The translations under genes and the position numbers were made by a program. From assembly GCA_015056795.1 (NCBI GenBank), contig SVFO01000003.1, positions 107,408 through 171,407 of the forward strand: DNA of 64,000 nt, read 5' to 3'. The stretch's first letter is position 1; each line of letters begins with the position of its first letter. Positions 26,625 to 36,255 of this stretch are shown piece by piece. Source of the stretch: Lachnospiraceae bacterium. GTDB lineage: Bacteria > Bacillota > Clostridia > Lachnospirales > Lachnospiraceae. Below the pieces are notes generated by a model. It made no database searches and was not told the DNA's origin. It worked only from the letters and a program-made list of their open reading frames with translations.

Positions 26625-28433
26625 TTAGTATGCCAGCAAAATAGCGCTTACCTCTTCATCCAACTTCACGGGCTTTCCACCCTTGTAGAGATAGAGCTCA
26701 CCTCTATAGTACTTGGTGCTATAATCATACAGATAAAGAACATAACCATTGGAAAGCACTACAGGGCTATAAACGTCATCTGCAATCTTCTTAGGCTTGC
26801 CGCCATTCTTGCTGACCTTCAAAGTACCGACATTCTTACTATAGTCAACATAATAGTAGATCTGCTTTGTCTTCTCACAGAACTGAATGCCAGAGGTGTA
26901 AACGTCGGAATCTACCTTTTTCTTGTTAAAGTAAAGATCTCCTGCGCCCTTGCTGCAATCCTTGAAATAAATCACGTTCTTGCCATCAGGCAATCCAAAG
27001 CCTGTAGCCACTTCCGTGTCATACTTCTCTACCTTGCCTACCTTCGATCCAGAAATGGTTCCGCGATACATGTCGCCCTCATCGCCATCCTTATTCAGGT
27101 CTGCAACATAATAGAATGCCTTGCCATCTTCCTGGAATCTAACTCTTGTCACGTCCGTCTGCTCAAGCTCACTAACAGCTGCCTTTACTGCGACATAGTA
27201 AGTATCCTTTGAGCTTCCCTCAGACTCCCTTGCGGAATAAGCGATAACGGGAGCTTCCACAGAGAAAGAGATGACGTCATCCAAATACTCAGCAACCTTT
27301 TCGGCCTCCTTACCATTGAAGAAATACAGAACACGACTGTCATCCTTCTTTACATAGTAAGCCTGACCATTCTTGTATACATAAGCGACATAATAGATGT
27401 CTGAAGCAATCTTTTCCTTATCCTTGGAACCAACCTTCTTGTATAAGGTATCATCCTTCACATAGTAAACAGTCTTATCATAAACTGCTTCCAGATCGTC
27501 CACTTCGCTGTCCAGTTTCTCACTGTCCTTCTTGTTCCAGGTATACAGCTCTCCAGATTTCTTGAGATATACGACCCTGCTGCCATCATCGCTTACCTTA
27601 TATCTGCTAACCTCGGAAGCGATCTTGGATTTCTCTTCCTTTTTGATATTATACTGATAAAGATCTCCAGAGGTCTTGATATAGGTAACAAGCGTTGATG
27701 CTTCATTGATGTAATAAGTTCTGACGGAGGAATCCATCTTGATGGGCTCCTTCTTAGGCTTATTAACATATCTATAGTACAGGGTTGTTCCGTCACCAGA
27801 TCGCTCCAGCTTATCAGGGAAGAACAAAATCTTTCCATCCTTGGACAGCTCACATTTTGTGATCAGGTCACTACGGCCCACTAAATCTTCCGTATCCATG
27901 TCGCCATCCTTGGAAAGCTTTGCGGTAATCTGCCAGGAGCCCTTCGCCTTCAGGTTGGTATACATGATCTCCTTATCCTTCAGATAAAGGGCATATGCTT
28001 TTCCACCCTTCTTTCCAGAGAACAGGCTGATCACCAAGAACAGGAACACGATGGCTGCTGCTCCGATGCAAACATATTTGATCCATGTATTAGGCTTCTT
28101 CTCCTCGCCTTCTGCCTTAGGCTCTTCCGCCTTAGGTGCTTCTGCTTTAGGGGCCTCTGCCTTGGGTGCCTCCGCCTTAGGCTCCTCTGTCTTAGGGGCC
28201 TCTGCCTTGGGTGCCTCTGCCTTAGCTTCTTCTGCCTTAGGGGCCTCTGCCTTGGGTGCCTCTGCCTTAGCTTCTTCTGCCTTAGGGGCCTCTGCCTTGG
28301 GTGCTTCCGCCTTAGGCTCCTCTGCCTTAAGCTCTTCTGCCTTCGGCTTTACGTCTGCCAGCGGCGTTCCGCACTTGCTACAGAACTTTGTACCATCGGC
28401 AAGTTCCTTCCCACACTTCGGACATACTATCAT
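26625..28433 (-). CDS. Zinc-ribbon, PKAEA-repeat protein with propeller-like ectodomain
   Basis: 602 residues. N-terminal zinc ribbon (CPKCG, CSKCG), about 14 short units of the EAPKA/EEPKA type (15-bp period, about 28100-28350), a membrane span (~120-142) and a long C-terminal region of repeating ~45-residue segments (for example SKDGKILFFP, VSDDGSRVVYLKKSGELY) like TolB/DUF5050-type beta-propeller blades. Probably cytoplasmic ribbon, spacer, then extracytoplasmic propeller. Upstream partner of the preceding gene; role unknown. Confidence 0.75.
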   Translation of the reverse strand: MIVCPKCGKELADGTKFCSKCGTPLADVKPKAEELKAEEPKAEAPKAEAPKAEEAKAEAPKAEAPKAEEAKAEAPKAEAPKTEEPKAEAPKAEAPKAEAPKAEEPKAEGEEKKPNTWIKYVCIGAAAIVFLFLVISLFSGKKGGKAYALYLKDKEIMYTNLKAKGSWQITAKLSKDGDMDTEDLVGRSDLITKCELSKDGKILFFPDKLERSGDGTTLYYRYVNKPKKEPIKMDSSVRTYYINEASTLVTYIKTSGDLYQYNIKKEEKSKIASEVSRYKVSDDGSRVVYLKKSGELYTWNKKDSEKLDSEVDDLEAVYDKTVYYVKDDTLYKKVGSKDKEKIASDIYYVAYVYKNGQAYYVKKDDSRVLYFFNGKEAEKVAEYLDDVISFSVEAPVIAYSARESEGSSKDTYYVAVKAAVSELEQTDVTRVRFQEDGKAFYYVADLNKDGDEGDMYRGTISGSKVGKVEKYDTEVATGFGLPDGKNVIYFKDCSKGAGDLYFNKKKVDSDVYTSGIQFCEKTKQIYYYVDYSKNVGTLKVSKNGGKPKKIADDVYSPVVLSNGYVLYLYDYSTKYYRGELYLYKGGKPVKLDEEVSAILLAY

Positions 28434-28475
28434 TTGTTTTTCCCTCCGTCATTTCGAATTCTATTGATTGTTTTA

Positions 28476-29165
28476 TTACTTACCAGATTCCAATGCCTTA
28501 TAGGTTACTGCTGCCAAAGCCGCGCCAACCAAAGGCCCTACGATAAATACCCATACGCATGCGATGGCATCCGCAGTACCGTTGCAGATCGATGCAACGA
28601 TTGCAGGACCAAGGCTTCTTGCAGGGTTTACGGAAGTGCCAGTCAGGCCAATACCCAAAATGTGCACTAGCACAAGGGTAAGACCAATTACCAGACCACC
28701 GAAGGAACCATGATTTGCCTTTTTGGAAGTAACGCCAAGGATGGCAATCACAAAGATAAATGTCAAAACGATTTCTACCAGAAGACCTGCCACATAGCTT
28801 CCGTGAACTCCATCAAGACCATTTGCTCCAAACCCGCCCGTCTCTATGCCGCCAAGTCCAAAGATGGCTGCCAGGATGCCGCTGCCAACCAACGCGCCGA
28901 TGCACTGAGCAATCACGTACTGGATAAACTCGTTTACCTTCATGCCGCCCGTCATCAGGACACCCAACGACACCGCGGGATTGATGTGGCAACCAGAGAT
29001 GTTTCCGATGCTGTACGCCATGGCTACGATCGTCAGACCAAATGCCAGTGCGGTCAGGATATATCCGCCACCCTGTTCGGCGCTACATCCCACAAGCATC
29101 GCCGTACCACAACCGCAAACAACCAGTACACAGGTTCCAATACATTCTGCTACTAACTTTTTCAT
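28476..29165 (-). CDS. Aquaporin / MIP family channel
   Basis: 229 residues, six membrane spans and both NPA boxes (NPAVSLG about residue 63, NPARSLGP about 180). Selectivity-filter residues look closer to the water type (AqpZ-like length and Gly/Cys-rich first span) than to GlpF, but this is not certain. Located upstream of the zinc-ribbon pair with a 42-base gap. Confidence 0.93.
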   Translation of the reverse strand: MKKLVAECIGTCVLVVCGCGTAMLVGCSAEQGGGYILTALAFGLTIVAMAYSIGNISGCHINPAVSLGVLMTGGMKVNEFIQYVIAQCIGALVGSGILAAIFGLGGIETGGFGANGLDGVHGSYVAGLLVEIVLTFIFVIAILGVTSKKANHGSFGGLVIGLTLVLVHILGIGLTGTSVNPARSLGPAIVASICNGTADAIACVWVFIVGPLVGAALAAVTYKALESGK

Positions 29166-29281
29166 ATCCCCCTACCTTTCCGCCGCATTCTAACGGCCTC
29201 ATGTTTTGCTGATGGCCAACGCTTCAGTCCTTATGTCCAATTTTCCTCAGCGCGCCCTCGCGATTATTCTATCACGTTCCA

Positions 29282-30538
29282 TCATTTGCAACAAGTTCTT
29301 TTTTGGTTTGCATAAGTTTCCACGAGACGCACCAAAAGCTCCGTCGTCTTCTCCATGCCCTGCACGTGAACATACTCAAATCTGCTGTGATAATTTGCAC
29401 CTCCCGTGCAAAGATTCGGACACGGCAATCCCAGGAAGGACAGCCTTGCGCCATCCGTGCCGCCGCGGATCGGCATGACCTTCGGAACAATTCCAAGCTC
29501 CTCCATGGCTGCCTCAGCATTCTCCACAAGATGCATGGAAGACGCCAAAACCTCGCGCATGTTGTAATAGGAATCCTTCAGCTCTACCTCAACCGTTCCC
29601 TCGCCATACTTGCGATTTAAGAATGCAGCACATTCCAGGAAAAATGCCTTTTTCTTTTCAAAGAGCTCCTTGTCATGATCACGAATAATATAATCGCAGA
29701 CCGTCTTGTCCACGCAACCGCTGATCTGGTCCAAATGATAGAAGCCTTCATAGCCCTCCGTATACATCGGATTCTCAAAGGTCGGCAACAGGCTCTGGAA
29801 TTCCTGTGCGATCAAAATCGCATTCTTCATCTTCCCCTTCGCACTGCCTGGATGCGTGTTCCTACCGTTGACAATCAGCTTTGCCCCTGCAGCATTGAAG
29901 TTCTCATACTCCAGCTCACCTAAGGCTCCGCCGTCCACGGTATAAGCGAAATCTGCGCCAAAGAGCTCCAGGTTAAAGTGATCAGGCCCGCACCCAATCT
30001 CCTCATCTGGCGTAAATCCAATGCGCAACTTTCCATGACCAATCTCAGGGTATTTCAGCAGGAATGCCGCCATCGTCATAATCTCCGCAACACCCGCCTT
30101 GTCATCTGCGCCAAGAAGCGTCGTTCCGTCCGTCACAACCAGGGACTCCCCCTCCAGCTCAGCAAGCTCAGGGAACTCCTCCACCCTCATGACAATCTGC
30201 TTTTTCTTATTCAGCACAATATCCTTGCCATCATACTTCTTGATCAGCTTCGGCTTTACGCCTGCGCCCGACACGGCAGGTGAAGTATCCATGTGCGCGA
30301 TAAATCCAAGCGTCGGTGCCTTCTCATAACCAGCCGTTGCAGGAATCGTTGCATAGACATAGCAGTGCTTCTTGTCATACGTGATCTCCTTCGCACCCAT
30401 CTCCTTCAGCTCTGCGGCAAGCAGCTTCGCAAGGTCATGCTGCTTCGCCGTACTGGGACTCGTTCCCGTACCTTCATCCGATTGCGTATCCACCTGCACA
30501 TACCTCAAAAATCGCTCCAACGGATTCAATTTCTCCAT
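29282..30538 (-). CDS. pepT: Peptidase T (tripeptide aminopeptidase)
   Basis: 418 residues from ATG 30536-30538, which follows AGGGAGGATACGGG; a start seven codons earlier is less likely. M20 metallopeptidase with zinc ligands in [22 protein letters not shown] and DEEIGCG, and the dimerisation domain between. It frees the N-terminal residue from tripeptides in the cytoplasm. Confidence 0.95.
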   Translation of the reverse strand: MEKLNPLERFLRYVQVDTQSDEGTGTSPSTAKQHDLAKLLAAELKEMGAKEITYDKKHCYVYATIPATAGYEKAPTLGFIAHMDTSPAVSGAGVKPKLIKKYDGKDIVLNKKKQIVMRVEEFPELAELEGESLVVTDGTTLLGADDKAGVAEIMTMAAFLLKYPEIGHGKLRIGFTPDEEIGCGPDHFNLELFGADFAYTVDGGALGELEYENFNAAGAKLIVNGRNTHPGSAKGKMKNAILIAQEFQSLLPTFENPMYTEGYEGFYHLDQISGCVDKTVCDYIIRDHDKELFEKKKAFFLECAAFLNRKYGEGTVEVELKDSYYNMREVLASSMHLVENAEAAMEELGIVPKVMPIRGGTDGARLSFLGLPCPNLCTGGANYHSRFEYVHVQGMEKTTELLVRLVETYANQKRTCCK

Positions 30539-30651
30539 CCCGTATCCTCCCTTTTTCATGATTCATTCAAAGCACAGAGACTTGCTTGACAGTCCACCGT
30601 CAAACAAATAAATCAATATATATTTTAACTCTAAACGCCATAAACGTAAAT

Positions 30652-30683
30652 AAAAAAATCCCAACAATTCTGTTGGGATTTTC
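30652..30683 (-). terminator. Terminator of the ABC exporter operon
   Basis: 11-bp stem AAATCCCAACA/TGTTGGGATTT with a 4-base loop and T7 on the minus strand. Confidence 0.9.
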
Positions 30684-30694
30684 TCGTTGAATCT

Positions 30695-32656
30695 TTAAGC
30701 CGAAACCGTGCTGCCTGTATAGAGCTGATAGTACTTACCCTTCTCCGCCAGCAGTTCTTCATGGTTGCCGCGCTCGATAATGCGGCCCTGCTCCATAACC
30801 ATGATGCAGTCGCTGTTCTGAATCGTGGAAAGTCTGTGTGCAATGACAAATGTTGTTCTGCCATGCATCAGCTTATCCATGCCGTCCTGCACGATCTTCT
30901 CGGTTCTGGTATCAATGGAGGAGGTTGCCTCATCCAGAATCAGTACGGGAGGATCCGCAATTGCCGCACGGGCGATGGCAAGGAGCTGTCTCTGACCTTG
31001 GCTCAGGTTTGCGCCGTTCCCGGTCAGCACCGTGTCATAGCCATTTGGAAGCTGACGAATAAAGGTGTCTGCATTTGCAAGCTTTGCCGCCGCGATGATC
31101 TCTTCATCCGTTGCATCCAGCTTACCAAAGCGAATATTATCCTTTACGGTTGCCGTAAAGAGGTTGGTCTCCTGTAATACAATACCCAAGGACCTTCTCA
31201 AATCTGCCTTCTTAATCTTGTTGACATTGATTCCGTCATACCGAATCTTACCATCCTGAATGTCATAGAAGCGATTGATCAGGTTTGTAATGGTTGTCTT
31301 TCCTGCGCCAGTCGATCCAACGAAGGCGATCTTCTGACCGGGCTTTGCAAACAGCTTAATGTCATGCAGCACCATCTTCTCGTCCGTATAACCGAAGTCC
31401 ACGCCATCGAAGACGACCTCACCCTTCAGAGGCACGTAGGTCACGCTGCCGTCTGCCTGATGTGTGTGCTTCCAGGCCCAAAGGCCCGTGCGCTCCGTGC
31501 TCTCCACCAGCTGGCCGCGCTCCTCCTTGGCATTGACCAGGGTAACATATCCCTCGTCCACCTCGGGCTTTTGATCCAGCAGGTCAAAGACTCTCTTCGC
31601 ACCAGCCATTGCCATGACGATGGAATTCATCTGCATGCTCACCTGATTAATGGGCATGTTGAAACTTCTGTTCAAGGTCAGGAAAGCCGTCAGGCCGCCG
31701 ACGGTAAATCCGCCAATGCCATTCAGCGCAAGCGCGCCGCCCACGCAGGCGCAGAGCACATACGAAACCGTGCCGAGCTGCGCATTGATGGGCATCATGA
31801 TATTTGCAAACTTATTTGCCTTATAGGCGCTGTCAAAGAGCTCATTATTCAGCTCCTTGAAATCCTCCAGGTTTCTGTTCTCGTGACAGAAGACCTTCAC
31901 CACCTTCTGCCCGCTCATCATCTCTTCAATGTAGCCATTGACCAGTCCAAGGTTTCTCTGCTGTGCCACAAAGTTCTTGCTGGACAGTCCTGCAATCTTA
32001 CCGGAGGTAAAGAGCATGACGGCTACCATCACGATGGTAAGAGCCGTCAGCGGAACGCTCAGGACGATCATTGCGATTAAGGTTGAGACAACGGTGATCA
32101 CGGAGTTAAACATCTGCGGCATGCTCTGGCTGATCATCTGGCGAAGCGTGTCAACGTCATTCGTATAAAGTGACATGATGTCACCGTGTGCATGCGTGTC
32201 AAAGTACTTGATGGGAAGCTTTTCCATGTGCTCAAACATCTCATTACGAAGCCTTTTCATGGTACCCTGCGTCACCACCAAAAGGATACGTGCCTGTGCG
32301 TAAGCACAGACAATGCCTAAGGCGTAAAAGATCACCACGCGCATCATCGCGTTCATCAGTCCCGTATAATCAGGCGTCTGCCCTGCCTGCGCTGCCTGAA
32401 ACAAGGGACGAATGTAATCATCGATCAAAGTCTTCGTGAACATGGTACCCTGCAGGTTTGCAAGCACGCTTCCAACGATGCAGATCGCCACCATGATCCA
32501 GTGGAACCAATAATACTTTCCCACGTAAGCCACCAATCGCATAAAAATCTTTCCGGCATTTTCTACCTTGGGGCCCTTTACGCCTCTGGGCGGTCTTCCG
32601 CCCGGGCCACGACCACTACCCATTTTTGCCGTAGGTTCAGGTCTCTTAACTGCCAT
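30695..32656 (-). CDS. ABC transporter, fused membrane and ATPase subunit (second of pair)
   Basis: 653 residues. Six-span exporter domain (~50-370) and ATPase with Walker A GSTGAGKTT, signature LSQGQ and Walker B ILDEATSSID. An insertion of ~45 residues between the two domains (with ERTGLWAWKHTHQADGS) is typical of some Lachnospiraceae half-transporters. Forms a heterodimer with the next protein; the adjacent start and stop codons share bases. Probable multidrug or lipid exporter under MarR control. Confidence 0.93.
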   Translation of the reverse strand: MAVKRPEPTAKMGSGRGPGGRPPRGVKGPKVENAGKIFMRLVAYVGKYYWFHWIMVAICIVGSVLANLQGTMFTKTLIDDYIRPLFQAAQAGQTPDYTGLMNAMMRVVIFYALGIVCAYAQARILLVVTQGTMKRLRNEMFEHMEKLPIKYFDTHAHGDIMSLYTNDVDTLRQMISQSMPQMFNSVITVVSTLIAMIVLSVPLTALTIVMVAVMLFTSGKIAGLSSKNFVAQQRNLGLVNGYIEEMMSGQKVVKVFCHENRNLEDFKELNNELFDSAYKANKFANIMMPINAQLGTVSYVLCACVGGALALNGIGGFTVGGLTAFLTLNRSFNMPINQVSMQMNSIVMAMAGAKRVFDLLDQKPEVDEGYVTLVNAKEERGQLVESTERTGLWAWKHTHQADGSVTYVPLKGEVVFDGVDFGYTDEKMVLHDIKLFAKPGQKIAFVGSTGAGKTTITNLINRFYDIQDGKIRYDGINVNKIKKADLRRSLGIVLQETNLFTATVKDNIRFGKLDATDEEIIAAAKLANADTFIRQLPNGYDTVLTGNGANLSQGQRQLLAIARAAIADPPVLILDEATSSIDTRTEKIVQDGMDKLMHGRTTFVIAHRLSTIQNSDCIMVMEQGRIIERGNHEELLAEKGKYYQLYTGSTVSA

Positions 32657-34407
32657 TAGTGCTCACCTCCATTCTCATCAAAATCACGATTACCGCCGGT
32701 CTGTGCCTCATAAACGTCGCGGTAAATTTCATTGTTTGCAAGCAGTTCCTCATGCGTTCCGATGCCGTCCACCTTACCGTCATTCATGACGATGATGCGA
32801 TCAGCATGCTCCACGCTGGAAATACGCTGTGCAATGATCAGCTTCGTCGTATTCGGAATTTCCTCAGCGAACGCCTTCCGGATCTTTGCATCCGTTGCCG
32901 TGTCACATGCACTCGTACTGTCATCCAAAATCAGGATCTTCGGCTTCTTCAAAAGCGCCCTGGCGATACAAAGTCTCTGCTTTTGACCGCCGGAAACATT
33001 GGAGCCGCCCTGCTCTATGTAAGTATTGTAGCCCTCAGGCATTCTCTCGATGAACTCATCCGCGCAGGCCATCTTACAAGCCCTGATGCACTCCTCCTCG
33101 GTTGCGTTCTCATCACCCCAGCGAAGGTTATCCAGAACCGTACCATAAAACAGCTCGTTCTTTTGGAGCACCACGGAAACCTGATTCCGGAGCACCTCAA
33201 GATCATAGCTTCTGACATCCTTTCCGCCGACAAGAACAGCTCCCTGCGAAACGTCATACAGTCTGCTGACAAGGTTTACAAGACTGGTCTTGGAACTACC
33301 CGTTCCACCAATGATGCCAATGGTTTCGCCCGATGCAATCTTTAGATTGATGTTGTCAAGCACGGGAGTCTCAGAATGCTCATTATAACGGAAGGTTACG
33401 TGATCGAATACAATGCTGCCGTCCGCAACGTTCATCTCGGGATTTTCCGGATTCGTGATGGTCGGCTCCTCGGTCAGTACCTCACAGATACGCCTTGCGC
33501 TGGCCATACTCATGGTGATCATAACGAATACCATGGAGAGCATCATCAGGTTCATCAGAATGTTCATGCAATAGGCAAGAAGCGTTGAAAGGTCGCCGAG
33601 CTGAAGCTCGCTGCTGACGATCATGTGTGCGCCGATCCAGCTGATGAGAAGGATACAAGTGTAAACGGTTGCCTGCATGAAGGGGCTGTTTAAGATAACC
33701 ATCTTCTCAGCCTTTACGCCAAGGTCATGAACGTCGCCGCTGGCCTTCTTAAACTTTCCGATCTCATAGTCCTCACGAACGTATGCCTTGACTACCCTCG
33801 CGGCGGTAACATTCTCCTGCGTGCTCTCATTCAGCGCATCATACTTTTCAAACAATTGTGAAAAATACTTCATCGCAAACTTCATGATGATCGCAAGAAT
33901 CATTCCCAAAATCAGAACTGCGATCAAATACACACTTGCGATCCTGGGGCTGACGAAGAATGACGCCGTCATGGCGATCACAAGGCTGAACGGTGCGCGA
34001 ATGCACATACGCAGAATCATTTGATAAGCATTTTGCAGGTTGCTGACGTCCGTGGTCAGTCTCGTCACAAGACCTGCCGTGGAAAACTTATCAATGTTTG
34101 CAAAAGAGAAGGTCTGAATCCTGGTAAACATGGCCTCTCTTAAATTCTTTGCAAATCCCGTGGCAGCTCGTGCGCCATACTTTCCTCCCATGGCACCGGC
34201 ATACAGTCCGACCACTGCCGCGATCAGCATCGCGCCGCCCATGAGATAGATGTGTGTCATGTTCCCCGCTTCGATTCCCTCATTGATGATGGAACCCATG
34301 AGCAGAGGAATCAATGTCTCCATTAAGACCTCCAAGATCATAAAACAAGGAGTCAAAATGGAATCTCTCTTAAATTCCTTTACCTGTTTTAATAATGTCT
34401 TTACCAT
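32656..34407 (-). CDS. ABC transporter, fused membrane and ATPase subunit (first of pair)
   Basis: 583 residues from ATG 34405-34407 (AAAGGGTAACAGG upstream). Exporter membrane domain and ATPase with Walker A GGTGSSKTS, signature VSGGQ and Walker B ILDDSTSACD. The Walker B is followed by Asp-Ser rather than Asp-Glu, and Walker A has Ser for Gly-Lys neighbour, so one of the two ATP sites is likely degenerate, as in heterodimeric exporters such as BmrCD/TM287-288. Confidence 0.93.
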   Translation of the reverse strand: MVKTLLKQVKEFKRDSILTPCFMILEVLMETLIPLLMGSIINEGIEAGNMTHIYLMGGAMLIAAVVGLYAGAMGGKYGARAATGFAKNLREAMFTRIQTFSFANIDKFSTAGLVTRLTTDVSNLQNAYQMILRMCIRAPFSLVIAMTASFFVSPRIASVYLIAVLILGMILAIIMKFAMKYFSQLFEKYDALNESTQENVTAARVVKAYVREDYEIGKFKKASGDVHDLGVKAEKMVILNSPFMQATVYTCILLISWIGAHMIVSSELQLGDLSTLLAYCMNILMNLMMLSMVFVMITMSMASARRICEVLTEEPTITNPENPEMNVADGSIVFDHVTFRYNEHSETPVLDNINLKIASGETIGIIGGTGSSKTSLVNLVSRLYDVSQGAVLVGGKDVRSYDLEVLRNQVSVVLQKNELFYGTVLDNLRWGDENATEEECIRACKMACADEFIERMPEGYNTYIEQGGSNVSGGQKQRLCIARALLKKPKILILDDSTSACDTATDAKIRKAFAEEIPNTTKLIIAQRISSVEHADRIIVMNDGKVDGIGTHEELLANNEIYRDVYEAQTGGNRDFDENGGEH

Positions 34408-34500
34408 CCTGTTACCCTTTCTTTCATTTGGAATACAATGTTCCAAATCTTGTTTGAACTTCCTTTCCAGCCTTACCTTCTAGTGAAATTACTTTATGTC

Positions 34501-34953
34501 TTAATCATGTTTCTCGAGATTCGCACGAATTTGATCCAGAATCCTAAGGAACTCCTCCTTCTCTGCGGGAGATATTCCCTCCTCCAGCTCCTTATGGAAT
34601 CGCTCGATTTGATCCTTCACGCGAATATGGCGATCCTTTGCCTTGTCCGTCAGGACAATCTTCTTTAATCTTCCGTCGTTTGGCACTGACACTCTCTCGA
34701 TTAGGCCCTTTTGCTCCATGTTCTGAAGCATGACCGTCGCCGTAGAACGCCGAATCTTAAACCATTTTTCAATGTCCTTTTGGAAGACATCCTGCGTCTG
34801 ACTGTTTTGATAAATATAACCGATCACAGGCCCCTGAACGCCACCAAGATCCTCCAAACCATTCTCGGAAAATCTTTGATTTAAGCTCCTTCGGATCAAG
34901 TTGTGAATCATTCCCAGCTCAAAACCGATCGCCCGATCCTGTTTTTCTCCCAT
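34501..34953 (-). CDS. MarR family transcriptional regulator
   Basis: 150 residues from ATG 34951-34953 (AAAGGAGCGTGCC upstream). Winged helix with IEKWFKIRRSTATVMLQNMEQ recognition segment and the KKIVLTDKAK wing. First gene of the operon with the two ABC subunits. Probably represses its own promoter (35265-35292) through the palindrome at 35228-35267, relieved by a drug or other ligand. Confidence 0.9.
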   Translation of the reverse strand: MGEKQDRAIGFELGMIHNLIRRSLNQRFSENGLEDLGGVQGPVIGYIYQNSQTQDVFQKDIEKWFKIRRSTATVMLQNMEQKGLIERVSVPNDGRLKKIVLTDKAKDRHIRVKDQIERFHKELEEGISPAEKEEFLRILDQIRANLEKHD

Positions 34954-34993
34954 GGCACGCTCCTTTCTGAATAAAATCACTTCGTGATAAATT

Positions 34994-35220
34994 GATGCTC
35001 CATTTCGCTCGGCTCCAAATTAGCGAAGAATATTTCGTCGCAAGTACAGCGCCGCAAATATTCTTCGGTCGCCTCGTTTCATTTTGCATTTAGAATCGCT
35101 TCGCGATGTTTTAAACTCCATTCCACTCGGCTCCGTTTGGCGAAGAATATTTCGTCGCAAATTCAGCGCCGCAAATATTCTTCGGTCGCCTCGCTTCATT
35201 TCGTAATTTAATCGCTACGC
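34994..35220. repeat. Tandem pair of ~113-bp foldback repeats in the marR leader
   Basis: Units at about 34994-35104 and 35105-35220. Each contains the inverted repeat CGAAGAATATTT/AAATATTCTTCG around CGTCGCAA..CAGCGCCGC and ends with ATCGCTNCGCGAT. The units differ mostly outside the stem. They separate the marR promoter and operator from its start codon, giving a leader of over 300 bases. Confidence 0.75.
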
Positions 35221-35227
35221 GATAAAA

Positions 35228-35267
35228 AATGTTAGATGGCTAACATTTTTGTTAGCCATCTAACATT
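35228..35267 (-). promoter_or_regulatory. Probable MarR operator (18-bp perfect inverted repeat)
   Basis: Arms 35228-35245 and 35250-35267 with a TTTT spacer. Each arm holds GTTAGATGGCTAAC, which is itself a 5-bp dyad (GTTAG/CTAAC), as MarR dimers prefer. It sits directly downstream of the -10 box, so bound protein would block transcription start. Confidence 0.7.
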
Positions 35268-35292
35268 ATACACGCATCTATAGAAATTGCAA
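35265..35292 (-). promoter_or_regulatory. Promoter of the marR-ABC operon
   Basis: Minus strand TTGCAA (35287-35292), 16-base spacer, TATAAT (35265-35270); the -10 overlaps the operator by three bases. Confidence 0.7.
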
Positions 35293-35343
35293 GCCCTATT
35301 TTTCACTTTATTAGAATTTAATAATTCCTACAGATATTTCATG

Positions 35344-36087
35344 CTAATACGGGCTTGCAAAGCTTTCTGCCTTGGCAACGGCCTCCTCCAGCGTCATTCC
35401 ATAGAAATTGCCCGCTCCAAAATATCTTCCAGACTTCTTGTCATCCACAAATGCTCCAACAACCACGCCAGGGATGGCACTTTCTGGTGCATTCGGTGCG
35501 TTCGGTCCGCCAAGGTCCGTGCGACACCAACCGGGATCCGTCAGGTTGATCATGACGTCAGTCCCCTGCAGCTTTGAGCCAAGGTCGATCGTGATCTTGT
35601 CAAGCGCCGCCTTGCTTGCGGAATACCCAGCCTGCTCGGGCTCCAGGCGAATACCGCTGGTCGTATTCACAACGCGGCCAAATCCGTTTTGAATCATCTT
35701 CGGCAGAAAATGATAGCAGATCATTGCTGGTGCCACCGTGTTAATCTTATAGCTTTCGATATAATCGCTCACGGGCGTCTCATAATAATCCACGCGGTAA
35801 GCAATCTGAAGGCCCGCATTGTTCAGCACGATGTCTACCACGGGCGTCTTCTCGTCAATCTCCTTCAGCATGGCAGCAACGGCATCCAAATCGGAAAGCT
35901 CTGCCGCCACGGCATATGCCTCCACGCCCTTTGCGCGAACCTCCTGCAGCACCTTCTCACAATGCTCCAGGGTTCTGCCCTGCAAAATCAAGTTACAGCC
36001 GCGCTCCGCCATAAACAGCGCAGCCAATCTGCCAATTCCTCTGCTGGCGCCCGTAATCAGCGCCCACCTTCCTCTTACGTCAACCAT
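35344..36087 (-). CDS. Short-chain dehydrogenase/reductase
   Basis: 247 residues, classical SDR: TGASRGIG nucleotide motif (residues 14-21), NNAG (about 88), catalytic Ser in NTTSGIR and YSASK. NAD(P)-dependent reduction of an unknown carbonyl substrate. The end region contains a Pro/Asn-rich GGPNAPNAPES segment near the substrate lid. Confidence 0.88.
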   Translation of the reverse strand: MVDVRGRWALITGASRGIGRLAALFMAERGCNLILQGRTLEHCEKVLQEVRAKGVEAYAVAAELSDLDAVAAMLKEIDEKTPVVDIVLNNAGLQIAYRVDYYETPVSDYIESYKINTVAPAMICYHFLPKMIQNGFGRVVNTTSGIRLEPEQAGYSASKAALDKITIDLGSKLQGTDVMINLTDPGWCRTDLGGPNAPNAPESAIPGVVVGAFVDDKKSGRYFGAGNFYGMTLEEAVAKAESFASPY

Positions 36088-36255
36088 ATTCTATCATGCT
36101 CCTCTCTTCGAATTTGTCCACTCTTTTATGGCAGCTTTGCAATATCTCCCTTTTACAAATGGTGTATCTAAAATAGCGTTTTGCTGCATTCAATTTTTTC
36201 TCGGCAGCTACCAAATTCCATTACAGACACTTTAACATAAAAGAGAATATCATAT

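Noticed and set aside
28100..28350. Possible CRISPR array
   Set aside because: The 15-bp and 27-bp periods encode in-frame protein repeats without spacers.
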